Shown: positions 18,154 through 28,082, counted from the first letter of the stretch. The stretch: 64,000 nucleotides of DNA from Pseudomonas sp. QTF5 (GCF_000512695.2 NZ_AZRW02000001.1:186001-250000), one strand, 5' to 3'. Notes: generated from the sequence alone by a model not told the origin. Numbers and translations are program-made.

Positions 18154-19053
18154 ATGTCCCTACCCACCCACGTACGCCTGGTCGAAGTCGGCCCCCGCGA
18201 CGGCCTGCAAAACGAAGCCCAACCCATCAGCGTCGCGGACAAGGTGCAACTGGTCGACGCGCTGACCGCCGCAGGCCTGGGCTATATAGAAGTCGGCAGT
18301 TTCGTCTCGCCCAAATGGGTGCCACAAATGGCCGGTTCCGCCGAGGTCTTCGCGCAAATCCAGCGCAAGCCGGGCGTAACCTACGGCGCCCTCGCCCCCA
18401 ACTTGCGGGGCTTTGAAGATGCCATCGCTGCCGGGGTCAAGGAAGTCGCCGTGTTCGCCGCAGCGTCCGAATCGTTTTCCCGGCGCAACATCAATTGCTC
18501 GATCAGCGAGAGCCTGGAGCGCTTCGTACCGATCATGGACGCCGCCAAACAACACGGCGTCAGCGTGCGCGGTTACGTGTCCTGCGTGCTGGGCTGCCCT
18601 TATGAAGGTGACATTGCACCGGAACAAGTCGCCCGGGTTGCTCGCGAGCTTTATGCGATGGGCTGCTACGAGGTTTCGCTGGGGGACACCATCGGCACCG
18701 GCACCGCTGGCGCGACCCGCAAGATGTTCGAAGTGGTGTCGGCCGACGTACCACGTGAAAAACTGGCCGGGCACTTTCACGATACCTATGGCCAGGCCAT
18801 GGCCAACATCTACGCCAGCCTGCTCGAAGGCATCGCGGTGTTCGACAGCTCCATCGCCGGCCTCGGCGGCTGCCCATACGCCAAGGGCGCCAGCGGTAAT
18901 GTCGCGACCGAAGACGTGGTTTACCTGCTCAACGGCCTGGGCATCGAGACCGGCATCGACCTGGACGCCTTGATTCGGGCCGGCCAACAGATTTGCTCGG
19001 TGCTGGGGCGCCCTACCGGTTCGCGCGTGGCCAAGGCCCGCAGCGCACAGTGA
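18154..19053 (+). CDS. liuE: Hydroxymethylglutaryl-CoA lyase
   Basis: This enzyme splits HMG-CoA to acetyl-CoA and acetoacetate, the last step of leucine breakdown. The 299-residue TIM barrel has RDGLQNE (about 15-21), the metal-binding HFHDTYGQA, and the signature GLGGCPYAKGASGNVATEDV with the catalytic Cys near residue 235. It follows liuR in the same direction, separated by a variant REP element, and is apart from liuABCD, which lie about 2.7 kb downstream. P. aeruginosa has all five in one operon. Also known as mvaB. Confidence 0.95.
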   Translation: MSLPTHVRLVEVGPRDGLQNEAQPISVADKVQLVDALTAAGLGYIEVGSFVSPKWVPQMAGSAEVFAQIQRKPGVTYGALAPNLRGFEDAIAAGVKEVAVFAAASESFSRRNINCSISESLERFVPIMDAAKQHGVSVRGYVSCVLGCPYEGDIAPEQVARVARELYAMGCYEVSLGDTIGTGTAGATRKMFEVVSADVPREKLAGHFHDTYGQAMANIYASLLEGIAVFDSSIAGLGGCPYAKGASGNVATEDVVYLLNGLGIETGIDLDALIRAGQQICSVLGRPTGSRVAKARSAQ

Positions 19054-19072
19054 CAGCGTGGATGTGTCCAGG

Positions 19073-19113
19073 TGTTACCGCGTGTTCTGACATGTGGGCG
19101 GAAACGAGTAACA
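19073..19113 (+). promoter_or_regulatory. Candidate CbrB-binding half-sites upstream of crcY
   Basis: TGTTAC at 19073-19078 and its complement GTAACA at 19108-19113 face each other, about 85-125 bp upstream of an RpoN promoter. These hexamers match the half-sites described for CbrB at crcZ (TGTTAC-N14-GTAACA), but the gap here is 29 bp, so the arrangement differs from the known one. Confidence 0.55.
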
Positions 19114-19195
19114 CGGAAACAAATTGTCGGGTTTGGGTCGGATGAGAAATCTCACGAAAAGCTCAAATCATTGAATTTAAAGGGTTTTTAAAAGT

Positions 19196-19211
19196 TGGCA
19201 CGGCTCCTGCT
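19196..19211 (+). promoter_or_regulatory. RpoN (sigma-54) promoter of crcY
   Basis: TTGGCACGGCTCCTGCT contains the -24 GG (19197-19198) and the -12 GC (19209-19210) with exactly 10 bases between them. This fits the sigma-54 consensus TGGCAC-N5-TTGC well. The predicted start is about 19221. Confidence 0.88.
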
Positions 19212-19220
19212 ATCTCTATG

Positions 19221-19598
19221 GCATAACAAGAATAAAAACTGCAAACCAATAAAAATAAGACGTAACGACTCTGACATAACAAGAACAACACGGCAGAGAC
19301 GCAGCTAACAGATTTTTTTGGAGAGGATGTGCTTTTCAGGGTGCTTTTCGAAGTAACCCGCAACCGGGCAGAGAACAATAAAACTACCTTCAGGTAGCTC
19401 CCGAACTGGTTGGATCGCTTAGCGAAAAAGCAGATCAGCGCTCAAAAAAATACGTTTGCTCTTGATCCCGGATGGGGATCGACAAAAACAGCGGTAAAGG
19501 GCCACGGTTGCCAAAAACAACAACAGACCGCCCCTCAATAATAAAAAAAGAGCACGTAACGACAAAATTAAAGGGGAGCTTCGGCTCCCCTTTGTGCT
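19221..19598 (+). ncRNA. crcY: CrcY small RNA (Hfq/Crc antagonist of catabolite repression)
   Basis: No protein fits this stretch of about 375 bases. It is preceded by a sigma-54 promoter and ended by a strong hairpin at 19571-19592. It carries at least five CA-type AAnAAnAA motifs that sequester Hfq/Crc: 19225 (AACAAGAA), 19278 (AACAAGAACAA), 19374 (AACAATAA), 19516 (AACAACAA) and 19538 (AATAATAA), plus an A-rich run at 19248. In P. putida, CrcY lies beside the HMG-CoA lyase gene mvaB, as here. By titrating Hfq/Crc it would relieve catabolite repression when CbrAB is active. Confidence 0.87.
19571..19592 (+). terminator. Terminator of crcY
   Basis: Stem AAGGGGAGC with loop TTCG and GCTCCCCTT, followed by a T-rich stretch to about 19617. 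Confidence 0.85.
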
Positions 19599-19627
19599 TT
19601 CTTGCCTTCCGGTTTTTCTCGATCCAA

Positions 19628-19719
19628 ATGTGGGAGCGGGCTTGCTCGCGAATGTGGTGTGTCAGTCAATACTGATGGTGACTGATCCACCGCTTTCGCG
19701 AGCAAGCCCGCTCCCACAT
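19628..19719. repeat. REP/REPIN inverted repeat 7
   Basis: Facing REP halves between crcY and the stop of the convergent acyl-CoA synthetase gene. Confidence 0.9.
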
Positions 19720-19729
19720 TGGTTACGTG

Positions 19730-21427
19730 TCAGTCTTTGTTGATGCGCAGCTCCTCAATGCTGATCTCACGCATCCGAAACTTCTGGATCTTGCCGGTCA
19801 CCGTCATCGGAAACTCCTCGACGAACTTGAAGTAACGCGGCGTCTTGAAGTGTGCGATGCGCTCCTTGCACCAGGTTTGCAGCTCCTGCTCGGTGGCGCT
19901 GTGACCGGGGTGGAATTTGATCCAGGCGACGATCTCTTCACCATAACGGGAACAAGGAATGCCGATCACCTGCACGTCGGCTACCGCCGGATGGGTGAAG
20001 AAGAACTCTTCCAGCTCCCTTGGATAAACATTCTCACCGCCGCGGATGATCATGTCCTTGTTACGCCCGGCGATGCACACGTAGCCTTCGTCGTTCATGC
20101 TCGCCAGATCGCCGGTGTGCATCCAGCCCGCCTCATCGATAGCCTCAGCGGTGCCTTGCGGGTTATTCCAGTAGCCGAGCATCACGCTGTAACCCCGAGT
20201 GCACAACTCACCGATGGTGCCGCGTGGCACCAGGTTGCCCGCTTCGTCGATGATTTTGCTTTCCAGTTGCGGCTGGGTGCGGCCAACGGTGGTGACACGC
20301 AATTCCAGCTCGTCTGACGGACCGGTCTGCAAAGACACAGGGCTGGTTTCCGTCATGCCGTAGGCAATTTGCACTTCGCTCATGTGCATTTCGTTGATAA
20401 CCCGGCGCATCACCTCGATCGGACAGGTCGCCCCGGCCATGATCCCGGTGCGCAGGCTCGACAAATCAAATTCGGCGCGCTTGGGCTGATCGAGCATGGC
20501 GATGAACATGGTCGGCACGCCGTAAAGCGCGGTGGCTTTTTCTTCGGCGACGGTGCTCAGCGTCAGCAATGGATCGAAAGCGTCGTTGGGGTAAATCATG
20601 GTGCTGGCGTGGGTGACGCAGCCGAGATTGCCCATGACCATGCCGAAGCAGTGATACAGCGGCACCGGAATCACCAGTCGATCATTGGCTGTCAGCCCTA
20701 GGCTTTCGCCGACCATGTAACCGTTGTTGAGAATGTTGTAGTGGCTGAGGGTCGCGCCCTTGGGGAAACCCGTGGTACCGGAGGTGTACTGGATGTTTAC
20801 CGCCTGGTCGAAATGCAAGCTGTCCTGGCGTTCGCGCAATTGCTCGACCGACACGCTGGCCGCCAGATCGGTCAGCTGCGACCACGGCAGGAAACCCGAT
20901 GGCGGCTGCGCATCCAGGCTGATCACCCCGCGCAGTTCCGGCAGTCGTTCGCTCTGCAACTGGCCGATGGATTGCTCCGCCAGTTCCGGTACCAATCCTT
21001 GCAACATGGCGTGATAGTCGGAGGTCTTGAAAGCCCCGGCACAGACCAGCCATTGGCAACCGGACTGCTTCAACACGTATTCGAGTTCGGAACTGCGGTA
21101 AGCCGGATTGATGTTGACCAGGATCACGCCGATTTTCGCGCTGGCGAACTGGCTGATGCACCACTGGGCACAATTCGGCGCCCAGATGCCGAGCCGGTCA
21201 CCGGTCTGCAAGCCCAGCGCCAAAAATGCTTTGGCGTGCAGGTCGACGGCCTCTGACAGCTGCTGCCAGGTGTAGCGCAGCTGTTGATGGCGCACGACCA
21301 ACGCCTCCCCGTTCGGGTATTGCGCGACCGTGTTATCGAACGCCTGACCGATGGTCATCGCCAGCAAGGCTTTGTCCTGGGAACCACGGGTATAGCTGCG
21401 CTGTGGGCTTGCACTGGGTTGATCCAT
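19730..21427 (-). CDS. Acyl-CoA synthetase, AMP-binding (ACSF2-like)
   Basis: This 565-residue ANL-superfamily ligase activates a carboxylic acid to its CoA ester via an acyl-adenylate. It shows the P-loop [18 protein letters not shown], the motif [33 protein letters not shown], and the catalytic Lys in [11 protein letters not shown] near the C-terminus. The ATG at 21427 is used; longer frames enter REP sequence. It lies between crcY and liuA, divergent from liuABCD, and shares their upstream region with two LiuR-like sites. Isovalerate, another short or medium acid, or acetoacetate are possible substrates; none is proven. Confidence 0.88.
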   Translation of the reverse strand: MDQPSASPQRSYTRGSQDKALLAMTIGQAFDNTVAQYPNGEALVVRHQQLRYTWQQLSEAVDLHAKAFLALGLQTGDRLGIWAPNCAQWCISQFASAKIGVILVNINPAYRSSELEYVLKQSGCQWLVCAGAFKTSDYHAMLQGLVPELAEQSIGQLQSERLPELRGVISLDAQPPSGFLPWSQLTDLAASVSVEQLRERQDSLHFDQAVNIQYTSGTTGFPKGATLSHYNILNNGYMVGESLGLTANDRLVIPVPLYHCFGMVMGNLGCVTHASTMIYPNDAFDPLLTLSTVAEEKATALYGVPTMFIAMLDQPKRAEFDLSSLRTGIMAGATCPIEVMRRVINEMHMSEVQIAYGMTETSPVSLQTGPSDELELRVTTVGRTQPQLESKIIDEAGNLVPRGTIGELCTRGYSVMLGYWNNPQGTAEAIDEAGWMHTGDLASMNDEGYVCIAGRNKDMIIRGGENVYPRELEEFFFTHPAVADVQVIGIPCSRYGEEIVAWIKFHPGHSATEQELQTWCKERIAHFKTPRYFKFVEEFPMTVTGKIQKFRMREISIEELRINKD

Positions 21428-21470
21428 GATGACCCTATTGTCTTTATTAGTGGGTTTACCGACGGCACTC

Positions 21471-21560
21471 TGTGGGAGCGGGCTTGCTCGCGAAAGCGGT
21501 GGATCAGTCGACTTCAATGTTGAATGACAAACCGCTTTCGCGAGCAAGCCCGCTCCCACA
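21471..21560. repeat. REP/REPIN inverted repeat 8
   Basis: Facing REP halves in the divergent intergenic region between the acyl-CoA synthetase and liuA, upstream of the LiuR sites. Confidence 0.9.
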
Positions 21561-21593
21561 GGTCTTTCAGAACTGGCTCTACTCTCGCTCAAG

Positions 21594-21652
21594 TTGACGT
21601 TAACGTAAAGGGTGATTGACAGCCATTCGTCACAGGCTTACGTTAACGTAAA
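21594..21652. promoter_or_regulatory. Paired LiuR operators before liuABCD
   Basis: TTGACGTTAACGTAAA (21594-21609) and CTTACGTTAACGTAAA (21637-21652) share the palindromic core ACGTTAACGTAA, centred 43 bp apart, about 55-115 bp upstream of the liuA start. They match the site at liuR. They could also control the divergent acyl-CoA synthetase. Confidence 0.82.
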
Positions 21653-21707
21653 GGTGAGAATCGAATCACTGCTCTCCCCACCCTACAAAAAAGCCAAAAG
21701 GTGCCCC

Positions 21708-22871
21708 ATGAGCTACCCATCCCTGAACTTTGCCCTCGGTGAAACCATCGACATGCTGCGCGATCAGGTTCAGTCCTTCGTCGCCAAAGAGATCGCCCCG
21801 CGCGCCGCTCAGATCGACATCGACAACCTGTTCCCGGCCGACCTGTGGTGCAAATTCGGCGACATGGGCCTGCTGGGTATCACCGTGCCGGAAGAGTACG
21901 GCGGTGCTGGCCTGGGTTACCTGGCGCACGTCGTCGCCATGGAAGAAATCAGCCGTGGTTCGGCCTCGGTCGCCCTGTCCTACGGCGCCCACTCCAACCT
22001 CTGCGTCAACCAGATCAACCGCAACGGTACACACGAACAGAAAAGCAAATACCTGCCGAAGCTGATCAGCGGCGAGCACATCGGCGCCTTGGCCATGAGC
22101 GAACCGAATGCCGGTTCCGACGTAGTGTCGATGAAACTGCGCGCCGACAAACGCGGTGATCACTACGTGCTCAACGGCAGCAAAACCTGGATCACCAACG
22201 GCCCCGACGCCAACACCTACGTGATCTACGCCAAGACCGACCTGGAAAAAGGCCCGCACGGCATCACCGCCTTCATCGTCGAGCGCGACTCCAAAGGCTT
22301 CAGCCGCAGCAACAAGTTCGACAAGCTCGGCATGCGCGGTTCCAACACCTGCGAGCTGTTCTTCGATGACGTCGAAGTGCCGGAAGAAAACATCCTCGGC
22401 GTGCTCAACGGCGGCGTGAAAGTGCTGATGAGCGGCCTCGACTACGAACGCGTGGTGCTCTCGGGCGGCCCGACCGGGATCATGCAAGCCTGCATGGACC
22501 TGATCGTTCCTTACATCCACGACCGCAAACAGTTCGGCCAGAGCATCGGCGAATTCCAGTTGATCCAGGGCAAAGTCGCCGACATGTACACCCAACTCAA
22601 TGCCAGCCGTGCCTACCTTTATGCGGTGGCCCAGGCGTGCGAGCGCGGCGAAACAGCCCGCAAGGACGCCGCCGGCGTCATCCTCTACAGCGCCGAATGC
22701 GCGACCCGAATGGCCCTCGACGCGATCCAGATTCTCGGCGGCAACGGCTACATCAACGAATTCCCGGCCGGTCGTCTGCTGCGTGACGCCAAGTTGTACG
22801 AAATCGGCGCCGGCACCAGCGAGATCCGCCGCATGTTGATCGGTCGCGAACTGTTCAACGAAACCCGCTAA
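21708..22871 (+). CDS. liuA: Isovaleryl-CoA dehydrogenase
   Basis: This FAD enzyme oxidises isovaleryl-CoA to 3-methylcrotonyl-CoA in leucine catabolism. The 387-residue protein shows [39 protein letters not shown], the C-terminal [43 protein letters not shown], and the isovaleryl-specific [12 protein letters not shown] with Glu as candidate base. The ATG at 21708 follows a weak ribosome site; an earlier in-frame start at 21612 would overlap the operator. First gene of liuABCD, 12 bp before liuB. Confidence 0.96.
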   Translation: MSYPSLNFALGETIDMLRDQVQSFVAKEIAPRAAQIDIDNLFPADLWCKFGDMGLLGITVPEEYGGAGLGYLAHVVAMEEISRGSASVALSYGAHSNLCVNQINRNGTHEQKSKYLPKLISGEHIGALAMSEPNAGSDVVSMKLRADKRGDHYVLNGSKTWITNGPDANTYVIYAKTDLEKGPHGITAFIVERDSKGFSRSNKFDKLGMRGSNTCELFFDDVEVPEENILGVLNGGVKVLMSGLDYERVVLSGGPTGIMQACMDLIVPYIHDRKQFGQSIGEFQLIQGKVADMYTQLNASRAYLYAVAQACERGETARKDAAGVILYSAECATRMALDAIQILGGNGYINEFPAGRLLRDAKLYEIGAGTSEIRRMLIGRELFNETR

Positions 22872-22883
22872 ACGGAGCTGCAC

Positions 22884-24491
22884 ATGGCTATTCTGCATAC
22901 CCAGCTCAACCCCCGTTCGGCGGAGTTCGCGGCCAACAGCGCGGCGATGCTCAAACAGGTCGACGCCCTGCACACCCTGCTCGCGCAAGTGCAGCAAGGT
23001 GGCGGCCCGAAGGCTCAAGAGCGCCACACCTCGCGAGGCAAACTGCTGCCGCGTGAACGGATCAATCGCCTGCTCGATCCGGGCTCGCCGTTTCTGGAAA
23101 TAAGCCAACTGGCGGCCTACGCGGTGTATGGCGAAGACGTTCCCGCCGCTGGCGTGATTGCCGGTATCGGTCGGGTGGAAGGCGTCGAATGCATGATCGT
23201 CGCCAACGATGCCACCGTGAAAGGCGGCTCGTACTATCCGCTGACCGTGAAAAAACACCTGCGCGCACAGACCATCGCCCAGCAAAATCGCCTGCCCTGC
23301 ATTTATCTGGTGGACTCCGGCGGTGCCAACTTGCCGCGTCAGGATGAAGTGTTCCCGGACCGCGAACACTTCGGGCGGATCTTCTTCAACCAGGCCAACA
23401 TGAGCGCCATGGGCATTCCGCAGATTGCGGTGGTCATGGGCTCGTGCACCGCCGGTGGCGCTTATGTACCAGCGATGGCCGATGAAGCGATCATGGTCCG
23501 TCAACAGGCGACGATTTTCCTTGCCGGCCCACCGCTGGTGAAAGCCGCAACGGGTGAAGTGGTCAGCGCCGAAGACCTCGGCGGGGCCGATGTGCACTGC
23601 AAGATTTCCGGTGTCGCCGACCACTATGCCGAGAGCGATGAACACGCCCTCGCATTGGCCCGTCGCAGCGTCGCCAACCTCAATTGGCGCAAGCTCGGTG
23701 AACTGCAACAACGCACGCCGATCGCGCCGCTGTACAGCAGCGACGAGTTATACGGCGTGGTGTCGGCGGATGCCAAGCAACCCTTCGACGTGCGCGAAGT
23801 GATCGCGCGCCTGGTGGACGGCTCGGTGTTCGATGAGTTCAAGGCGTTGTTCGGAACTACGCTGGTGTGCGGCTTTGCCCATCTGCACGGTTACCCGATC
23901 GCGATCCTCGCCAACAACGGCATCCTGTTCGCCGAAGCCGCGCAGAAAGGCGCGCACTTCATCGAACTGGCCTGCCAGCGCGGCATCCCATTGCTGTTCC
24001 TGCAAAACATCACCGGCTTCATGGTCGGCCAGAAATACGAGGCCGGCGGCATCGCCAAGCATGGCGCGAAACTGGTGACCGCCGTGGCCTGTGCCAAGGT
24101 GCCGAAATTCACTGTGATCATCGGCGGCAGCTTCGGCGCCGGTAACTACGGCATGTGCGGTCGGGCCTACGATCCACGCTTCCTGTGGATGTGGCCGAAC
24201 GCGCGGATTGGCGTGATGGGTGCCGAACAGGCGGCGGGCGTGCTGGTGCAGGTCAAGCGTGAGCAAGCGGAGCGCAGTGGCCATGGTTTCAGCGCCGAGC
24301 AGGAAGCCGAGATCAAGCAACCGATCCTCGATCAATACGAAGAACAGGGGCATCCCTATTATTCCAGCGCCCGGCTGTGGGACGACGGCGTCATCGACCC
24401 GGCGCAGACCCGCGACGTGTTGGCCCTGGCCTTGTCGGCGTCGCTGAACGCGCCAATCGAACCGAGCCGCTTCGGCGTGTTCCGGATGTGA
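22884..24491 (+). CDS. liuB: 3-methylcrotonyl-CoA carboxylase, beta (carboxyltransferase) subunit
   Basis: This 535-residue subunit transfers CO2 from carboxybiotin to 3-methylcrotonyl-CoA, giving 3-methylglutaconyl-CoA. It carries two crotonase-fold halves of the acyl-CoA carboxyltransferase type ([62 protein letters not shown]). It works with the biotinylated alpha subunit LiuD encoded two genes downstream. A REP pair separates it from liuC inside the operon. Confidence 0.96.
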   Translation: MAILHTQLNPRSAEFAANSAAMLKQVDALHTLLAQVQQGGGPKAQERHTSRGKLLPRERINRLLDPGSPFLEISQLAAYAVYGEDVPAAGVIAGIGRVEGVECMIVANDATVKGGSYYPLTVKKHLRAQTIAQQNRLPCIYLVDSGGANLPRQDEVFPDREHFGRIFFNQANMSAMGIPQIAVVMGSCTAGGAYVPAMADEAIMVRQQATIFLAGPPLVKAATGEVVSAEDLGGADVHCKISGVADHYAESDEHALALARRSVANLNWRKLGELQQRTPIAPLYSSDELYGVVSADAKQPFDVREVIARLVDGSVFDEFKALFGTTLVCGFAHLHGYPIAILANNGILFAEAAQKGAHFIELACQRGIPLLFLQNITGFMVGQKYEAGGIAKHGAKLVTAVACAKVPKFTVIIGGSFGAGNYGMCGRAYDPRFLWMWPNARIGVMGAEQAAGVLVQVKREQAERSGHGFSAEQEAEIKQPILDQYEEQGHPYYSSARLWDDGVIDPAQTRDVLALALSASLNAPIEPSRFGVFRM

Positions 24492-24498
24492 TTTTCTG

Positions 24499-24585
24499 TG
24501 GGAGCGGGCTTGCTCGCGAAGGATTCACCGCGGTTTACCTGATGCACCGCGCTATCGTTCTTCGCGAGCAAGCCCGCTCCCACAT
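24499..24585. repeat. REP/REPIN inside the liu operon
   Basis: Facing REP halves occupy almost all of the 115-bp gap between liuB and liuC, which are otherwise in one operon. It ends about 20 bases before the liuC start. Confidence 0.9.
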
Positions 24586-24606
24586 GAGTTGTGGAGACGG
24601 ACAAAC

Positions 24607-25422
24607 ATGAGCGACTTCAACACCCTCGAACTGCTGAGCGATCCAAGGGGTTTTGCGACCTTGTGGCTCAGCCGTGAAGAAAAGAACAACGCCTTCAACG
24701 CCGAGATGATCCGCGAACTGATCCTCGCCCTGGACAAGGTGTCGAGCGATACCAGCCTGCGTTTTCTGCTGATCCGTGGGCGCGGCAAGCATTTCAGCGC
24801 CGGTGCCGATCTGGCCTGGATGCAGCAATCGGCCGAACTCGATTACCACACCAACCTCGACGACGCGCGGGAACTGGCGGAGTTGATGTACAACCTCGCC
24901 AAGCTGAAAATCCCGACCGTGGCAGTGGTGCAAGGCGCGGCCTATGGCGGCGCCCTGGGCCTGATCAGTTGCTGCGACATGGCCATCGGTGCCGACGACG
25001 CGCAGTTCTGCCTGTCGGAAGTGCGCATCGGCCTCGCGCCGGCGGTCATCAGCCCGTTCGTGGTGCAAGCCATCGGCGAGCGCGCGGCACGGCGCTATGC
25101 CTTGACCGCCGAACGTTTCGGCGGGCAGCGGGCTCGGGAAATCGGCCTGTTGTCGGAGAGCTACCCGATGGCTGAACTGGAGCAGAAAGTCGATCAGTGG
25201 ATCGATAACCTGCTGCTCAACAGCCCGGCGGCCATGCGCGCCAGCAAGGATTTGCTACGTGAAGTCGGCCACGGCGCGCTGACCCCGGCGCTGCGGCGCT
25301 ACACCGAGAACGCCATCGCCCGGATCCGCGTCAGTCCCGAAGGCCAGGAAGGCCTGCGCGCCTTTCTGCAAAAACGTCCGCCGAACTGGCAAGCCGAAAC
25401 CACCCTCAAGGAGCCGCGTTGA
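24607..25422 (+). CDS. liuC: Methylglutaconyl-CoA hydratase
   Basis: A 271-residue crotonase-family enzyme hydrating 3-methylglutaconyl-CoA to HMG-CoA. The oxyanion-hole motifs are GKHFSAGADLAWM and AYGGALGLISCCDMAIG, followed by FCLSEVRIGLAPAVISPFV with the catalytic Glu. The ATG at 24607 gives the normal N-terminus. Its TGA overlaps the liuD ATG by one base (TGATG), so liuC and liuD are coupled. Confidence 0.95.
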   Translation: MSDFNTLELLSDPRGFATLWLSREEKNNAFNAEMIRELILALDKVSSDTSLRFLLIRGRGKHFSAGADLAWMQQSAELDYHTNLDDARELAELMYNLAKLKIPTVAVVQGAAYGGALGLISCCDMAIGADDAQFCLSEVRIGLAPAVISPFVVQAIGERAARRYALTAERFGGQRAREIGLLSESYPMAELEQKVDQWIDNLLLNSPAAMRASKDLLREVGHGALTPALRRYTENAIARIRVSPEGQEGLRAFLQKRPPNWQAETTLKEPR

Positions 25423-27377
25423 TGAGCGCATCTGTTCTCACCACCCTGTTGGTGGCCAACCGCGGCGAAATCGCTTGCCGGGTGATGCGCACCGCCAAAG
25501 CTCTGGGCCTGACCACCGTGGCCGTGCACAGCGCCACCGATCGTGACGCCCGGCACAGCCGAGAAGCCGATATCCGCGTCGACCTGGGTGGCAGCAAAGC
25601 CGCCGACAGTTACCTGCAAATCGACAAACTGATCGCCGCCGCGAAAGCCAGCGGCGCTCAGGCGATTCATCCCGGTTATGGTTTTCTCTCGGAAAACGCC
25701 GGGTTCGCCCGCGCAATCGAAGCGGCCGGTCTGATCTTCCTCGGCCCGCCCGCCTCGGCCATTGACGCCATGGGCAGCAAGTCCGCGGCCAAAGCCTTGA
25801 TGGAAACCGCAGGCGTGCCACTGGTGCCCGGCTATCACGGTGAAGCCCAGGACCTCGACACCTTCCGCGACGCCTGCGAACGCATCGGTTATCCGGTGCT
25901 GCTCAAGGCCACGGCGGGCGGTGGCGGCAAAGGTATGAAAGTGGTCGAGGAGGTCAGCCAACTGGCCGAAGCCCTGGCCTCGGCGCAACGTGAAGCGCAG
26001 TCCTCGTTCGGCGACTCGCGGATGTTGGTGGAAAAGTACCTGCTCAAGCCACGCCACGTGGAAATCCAGGTATTCGCCGACCAGCATGGCAACTGTCTGT
26101 ACCTCAATGAGCGTGATTGCTCGATTCAGCGTCGGCATCAGAAAGTCGTCGAAGAGGCACCGGCTCCGGGGCTGAGCCCGGAACTGCGTCGGGCCATGGG
26201 CGAAGCCGCCGTGCGCTCGGCACAGGCCATCGGTTACGTCGGCGCCGGCACCGTGGAGTTTTTGCTGGATGCACGCGGTGAATTCTTCTTCATGGAGATG
26301 AACACGCGCCTGCAAGTCGAGCACCCGGTCACCGAAGCCATCACCGGCCTTGACCTGGTGGCCTGGCAGATTCGCGTGGCCCGCGGTGAAGCGTTGCCGA
26401 TGACTCAAGACCAGGTGCCGCTGATCGGCCATGCCATCGAAGTTCGGTTGTATGCCGAAGACCCGGGCCATGATTTCCTGCCGGCCACCGGGCGTCTGGC
26501 GTTGTACCGCGAATCAGCCGAAGGGCCGGGGCGTCGCGTGGACAGTGGCGTTGAAGAAGGCGACGAGATTTCGCCCTTCTACGACCCAATGCTCGGCAAG
26601 CTGATTGCCTGGGGCGAAGACCGTGAACAGGCGCGGCTGCGCTTGCTAAGCATGCTTGATGAGTTTGCCATTGGCGGACTGAAGACCAACATCAACTTCC
26701 TGCGCCGAATCATCGGCCACCCGGCGTTTGCCGCGGCCGAACTGGATACCGGGTTCATACCGCGTTATCAGGAACAACTGTTGCCAGAGCCTTCGCCGCT
26801 CAGTGACGAATTCTGGCAAGCGGCGGCCCAGGCGTTTGCGCAAAGCCAGCCGACTGTTTCGCGCGCCGATGACCCGAGTTCACCTTGGGCCATTAACAAC
26901 GGTTTGCGTGCCGGACTGCCGACAGAAATCACCCTGCATTTGAATTGCGAGGGGCAAGACCGGGCACTGACCCTGGGCGATGCCGACGCTCATACCGCAC
27001 AGCTCAAGGGTGAATACCTGCTGACCGAACACAACGGCTTGCGCCGCCAGCATCGGGCAATCCGCCGTGGCGATACGCTGTATCTGCAATGGGACGGTGA
27101 GCTGCGCCGCATCGAGGCGTATGACCCGATCAGTGCCGTCGAAGCCAGTCACAGCCATCAGGGCGGACTCACCGCGCCCATGAACGGCAGCATCGTGCGA
27201 GTGCTGGTGGAGGCCGGGCAAACGGTCGAAGCCGGCGCGCAACTGGTGGTGCTGGAAGCGATGAAAATGGAGCACAGCATTCGCGCGCCTCACGCTGGGA
27301 TTATCAAGGCGCTGTATTGTCAGGAAGGCGAGATGGTCAGCGAAGGCAGTGCTTTAGTGGAGTTGGAACAAACATGA
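25422..27377 (+). CDS. liuD: 3-methylcrotonyl-CoA carboxylase, alpha (biotin) subunit
   Basis: This 651-residue biotin carboxylase plus biotin carrier subunit shows an ATP-grasp carboxylase (VANRGEIACRVMRTA at 11-25, the glycine loop ATAGGGGKGMKV, and the EMNTRLQVEHPVTE active-site strand). The C-terminal biotinyl domain has the acceptor Lys in VLEAMKMEHS near residue 616. It pairs with LiuB. The operon appears to end here; liuE is encoded elsewhere in the window. Confidence 0.96.
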   Translation: MSASVLTTLLVANRGEIACRVMRTAKALGLTTVAVHSATDRDARHSREADIRVDLGGSKAADSYLQIDKLIAAAKASGAQAIHPGYGFLSENAGFARAIEAAGLIFLGPPASAIDAMGSKSAAKALMETAGVPLVPGYHGEAQDLDTFRDACERIGYPVLLKATAGGGGKGMKVVEEVSQLAEALASAQREAQSSFGDSRMLVEKYLLKPRHVEIQVFADQHGNCLYLNERDCSIQRRHQKVVEEAPAPGLSPELRRAMGEAAVRSAQAIGYVGAGTVEFLLDARGEFFFMEMNTRLQVEHPVTEAITGLDLVAWQIRVARGEALPMTQDQVPLIGHAIEVRLYAEDPGHDFLPATGRLALYRESAEGPGRRVDSGVEEGDEISPFYDPMLGKLIAWGEDREQARLRLLSMLDEFAIGGLKTNINFLRRIIGHPAFAAAELDTGFIPRYQEQLLPEPSPLSDEFWQAAAQAFAQSQPTVSRADDPSSPWAINNGLRAGLPTEITLHLNCEGQDRALTLGDADAHTAQLKGEYLLTEHNGLRRQHRAIRRGDTLYLQWDGELRRIEAYDPISAVEASHSHQGGLTAPMNGSIVRVLVEAGQTVEAGAQLVVLEAMKMEHSIRAPHAGIIKALYCQEGEMVSEGSALVELEQT

Positions 27378-27416
27378 AATGAAGATCGGTCCTACGCGTT
27401 GCGAGGACCGATCTGA

Positions 27417-28082
27417 TTAGAATTTGGCAGTCGCCTGAACCACCACGCCGATGATTCGGCATTCTTCGGTGTAAAGGGCTTTCGGATAGGTCGGATTGAG
27501 CGGGACCAGGTAACGCTGCCCGCCCTCTTCGATCAGTTTGCGAAAAACCGCCTCGGCGCTGCCGGGCCATTGGGCGATCACCAGTTTGCCAGGCTCCGGC
27601 ACGATGGCCGGGTCCACCAGAATCAACATGTCCGCGGCAATGCTCACCCCCGTGGGCGCGGTCATCGCATCGCCGACCACCACCAGCCAGAACGCTGCGC
27701 CCTGTGCATGGTAATCGGACAGTTCGAAGCGCGGTTTGCTGACAGCCGATGAAGCGCCGTAGGTCAATAACTCCCCGTCGCGCACCTCCCCGGTTTCCCG
27801 CCAGTCACTGACCGGGTAGCGAAAGTACGGGTTGTACTTTTGCGCCAGAGAGATCTCTTCATCCTGTGAGATCTGCGGTTCCCTGATCACCATCGCAACT
27901 TCCAGATAGTCCATCCCCAGCGCCTGCAAGACACGGTTCATCTCTTGGATGCGGGGCTGACGACGTTTGTTCAGCCAATGGCCGACGCCGCCCTGGGACA
28001 TTCCGATGCGCTCGGCGAGTATTTCTTGAGTGACTTTGAGTTCACTCATTTTGGCCTTGACCAATTCAATCCATTTATCCAT
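27417..28082 (-). CDS. LexA/PrtR-like HTH repressor with inactivated S24 protease site
   Basis: This 221-residue protein has an N-terminal XRE-type HTH at about 17-60 (VTQEILAERIGMSQGGVGHWLNKRRQPR) and a C-terminal LexA-fold peptidase domain at about 125-215. PrtR and CI-type repressors carry GDSM, whose Ser cleaves the chain upon RecA activation. Here the motif is VVVGDAM with Ala139; Lys182 (AVFRKLI) is kept. The ATG at 28082 is used because 14 upstream in-frame residues look non-coding. It is divergent from the DUF3077 gene across an AT-rich 130-bp gap. PrtR controls pyocins, but no tailocin lies beside it. Confidence 0.88.
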   Translation of the reverse strand: MDKWIELVKAKMSELKVTQEILAERIGMSQGGVGHWLNKRRQPRIQEMNRVLQALGMDYLEVAMVIREPQISQDEEISLAQKYNPYFRYPVSDWRETGEVRDGELLTYGASSAVSKPRFELSDYHAQGAAFWLVVVGDAMTAPTGVSIAADMLILVDPAIVPEPGKLVIAQWPGSAEAVFRKLIEEGGQRYLVPLNPTYPKALYTEECRIIGVVVQATAKF

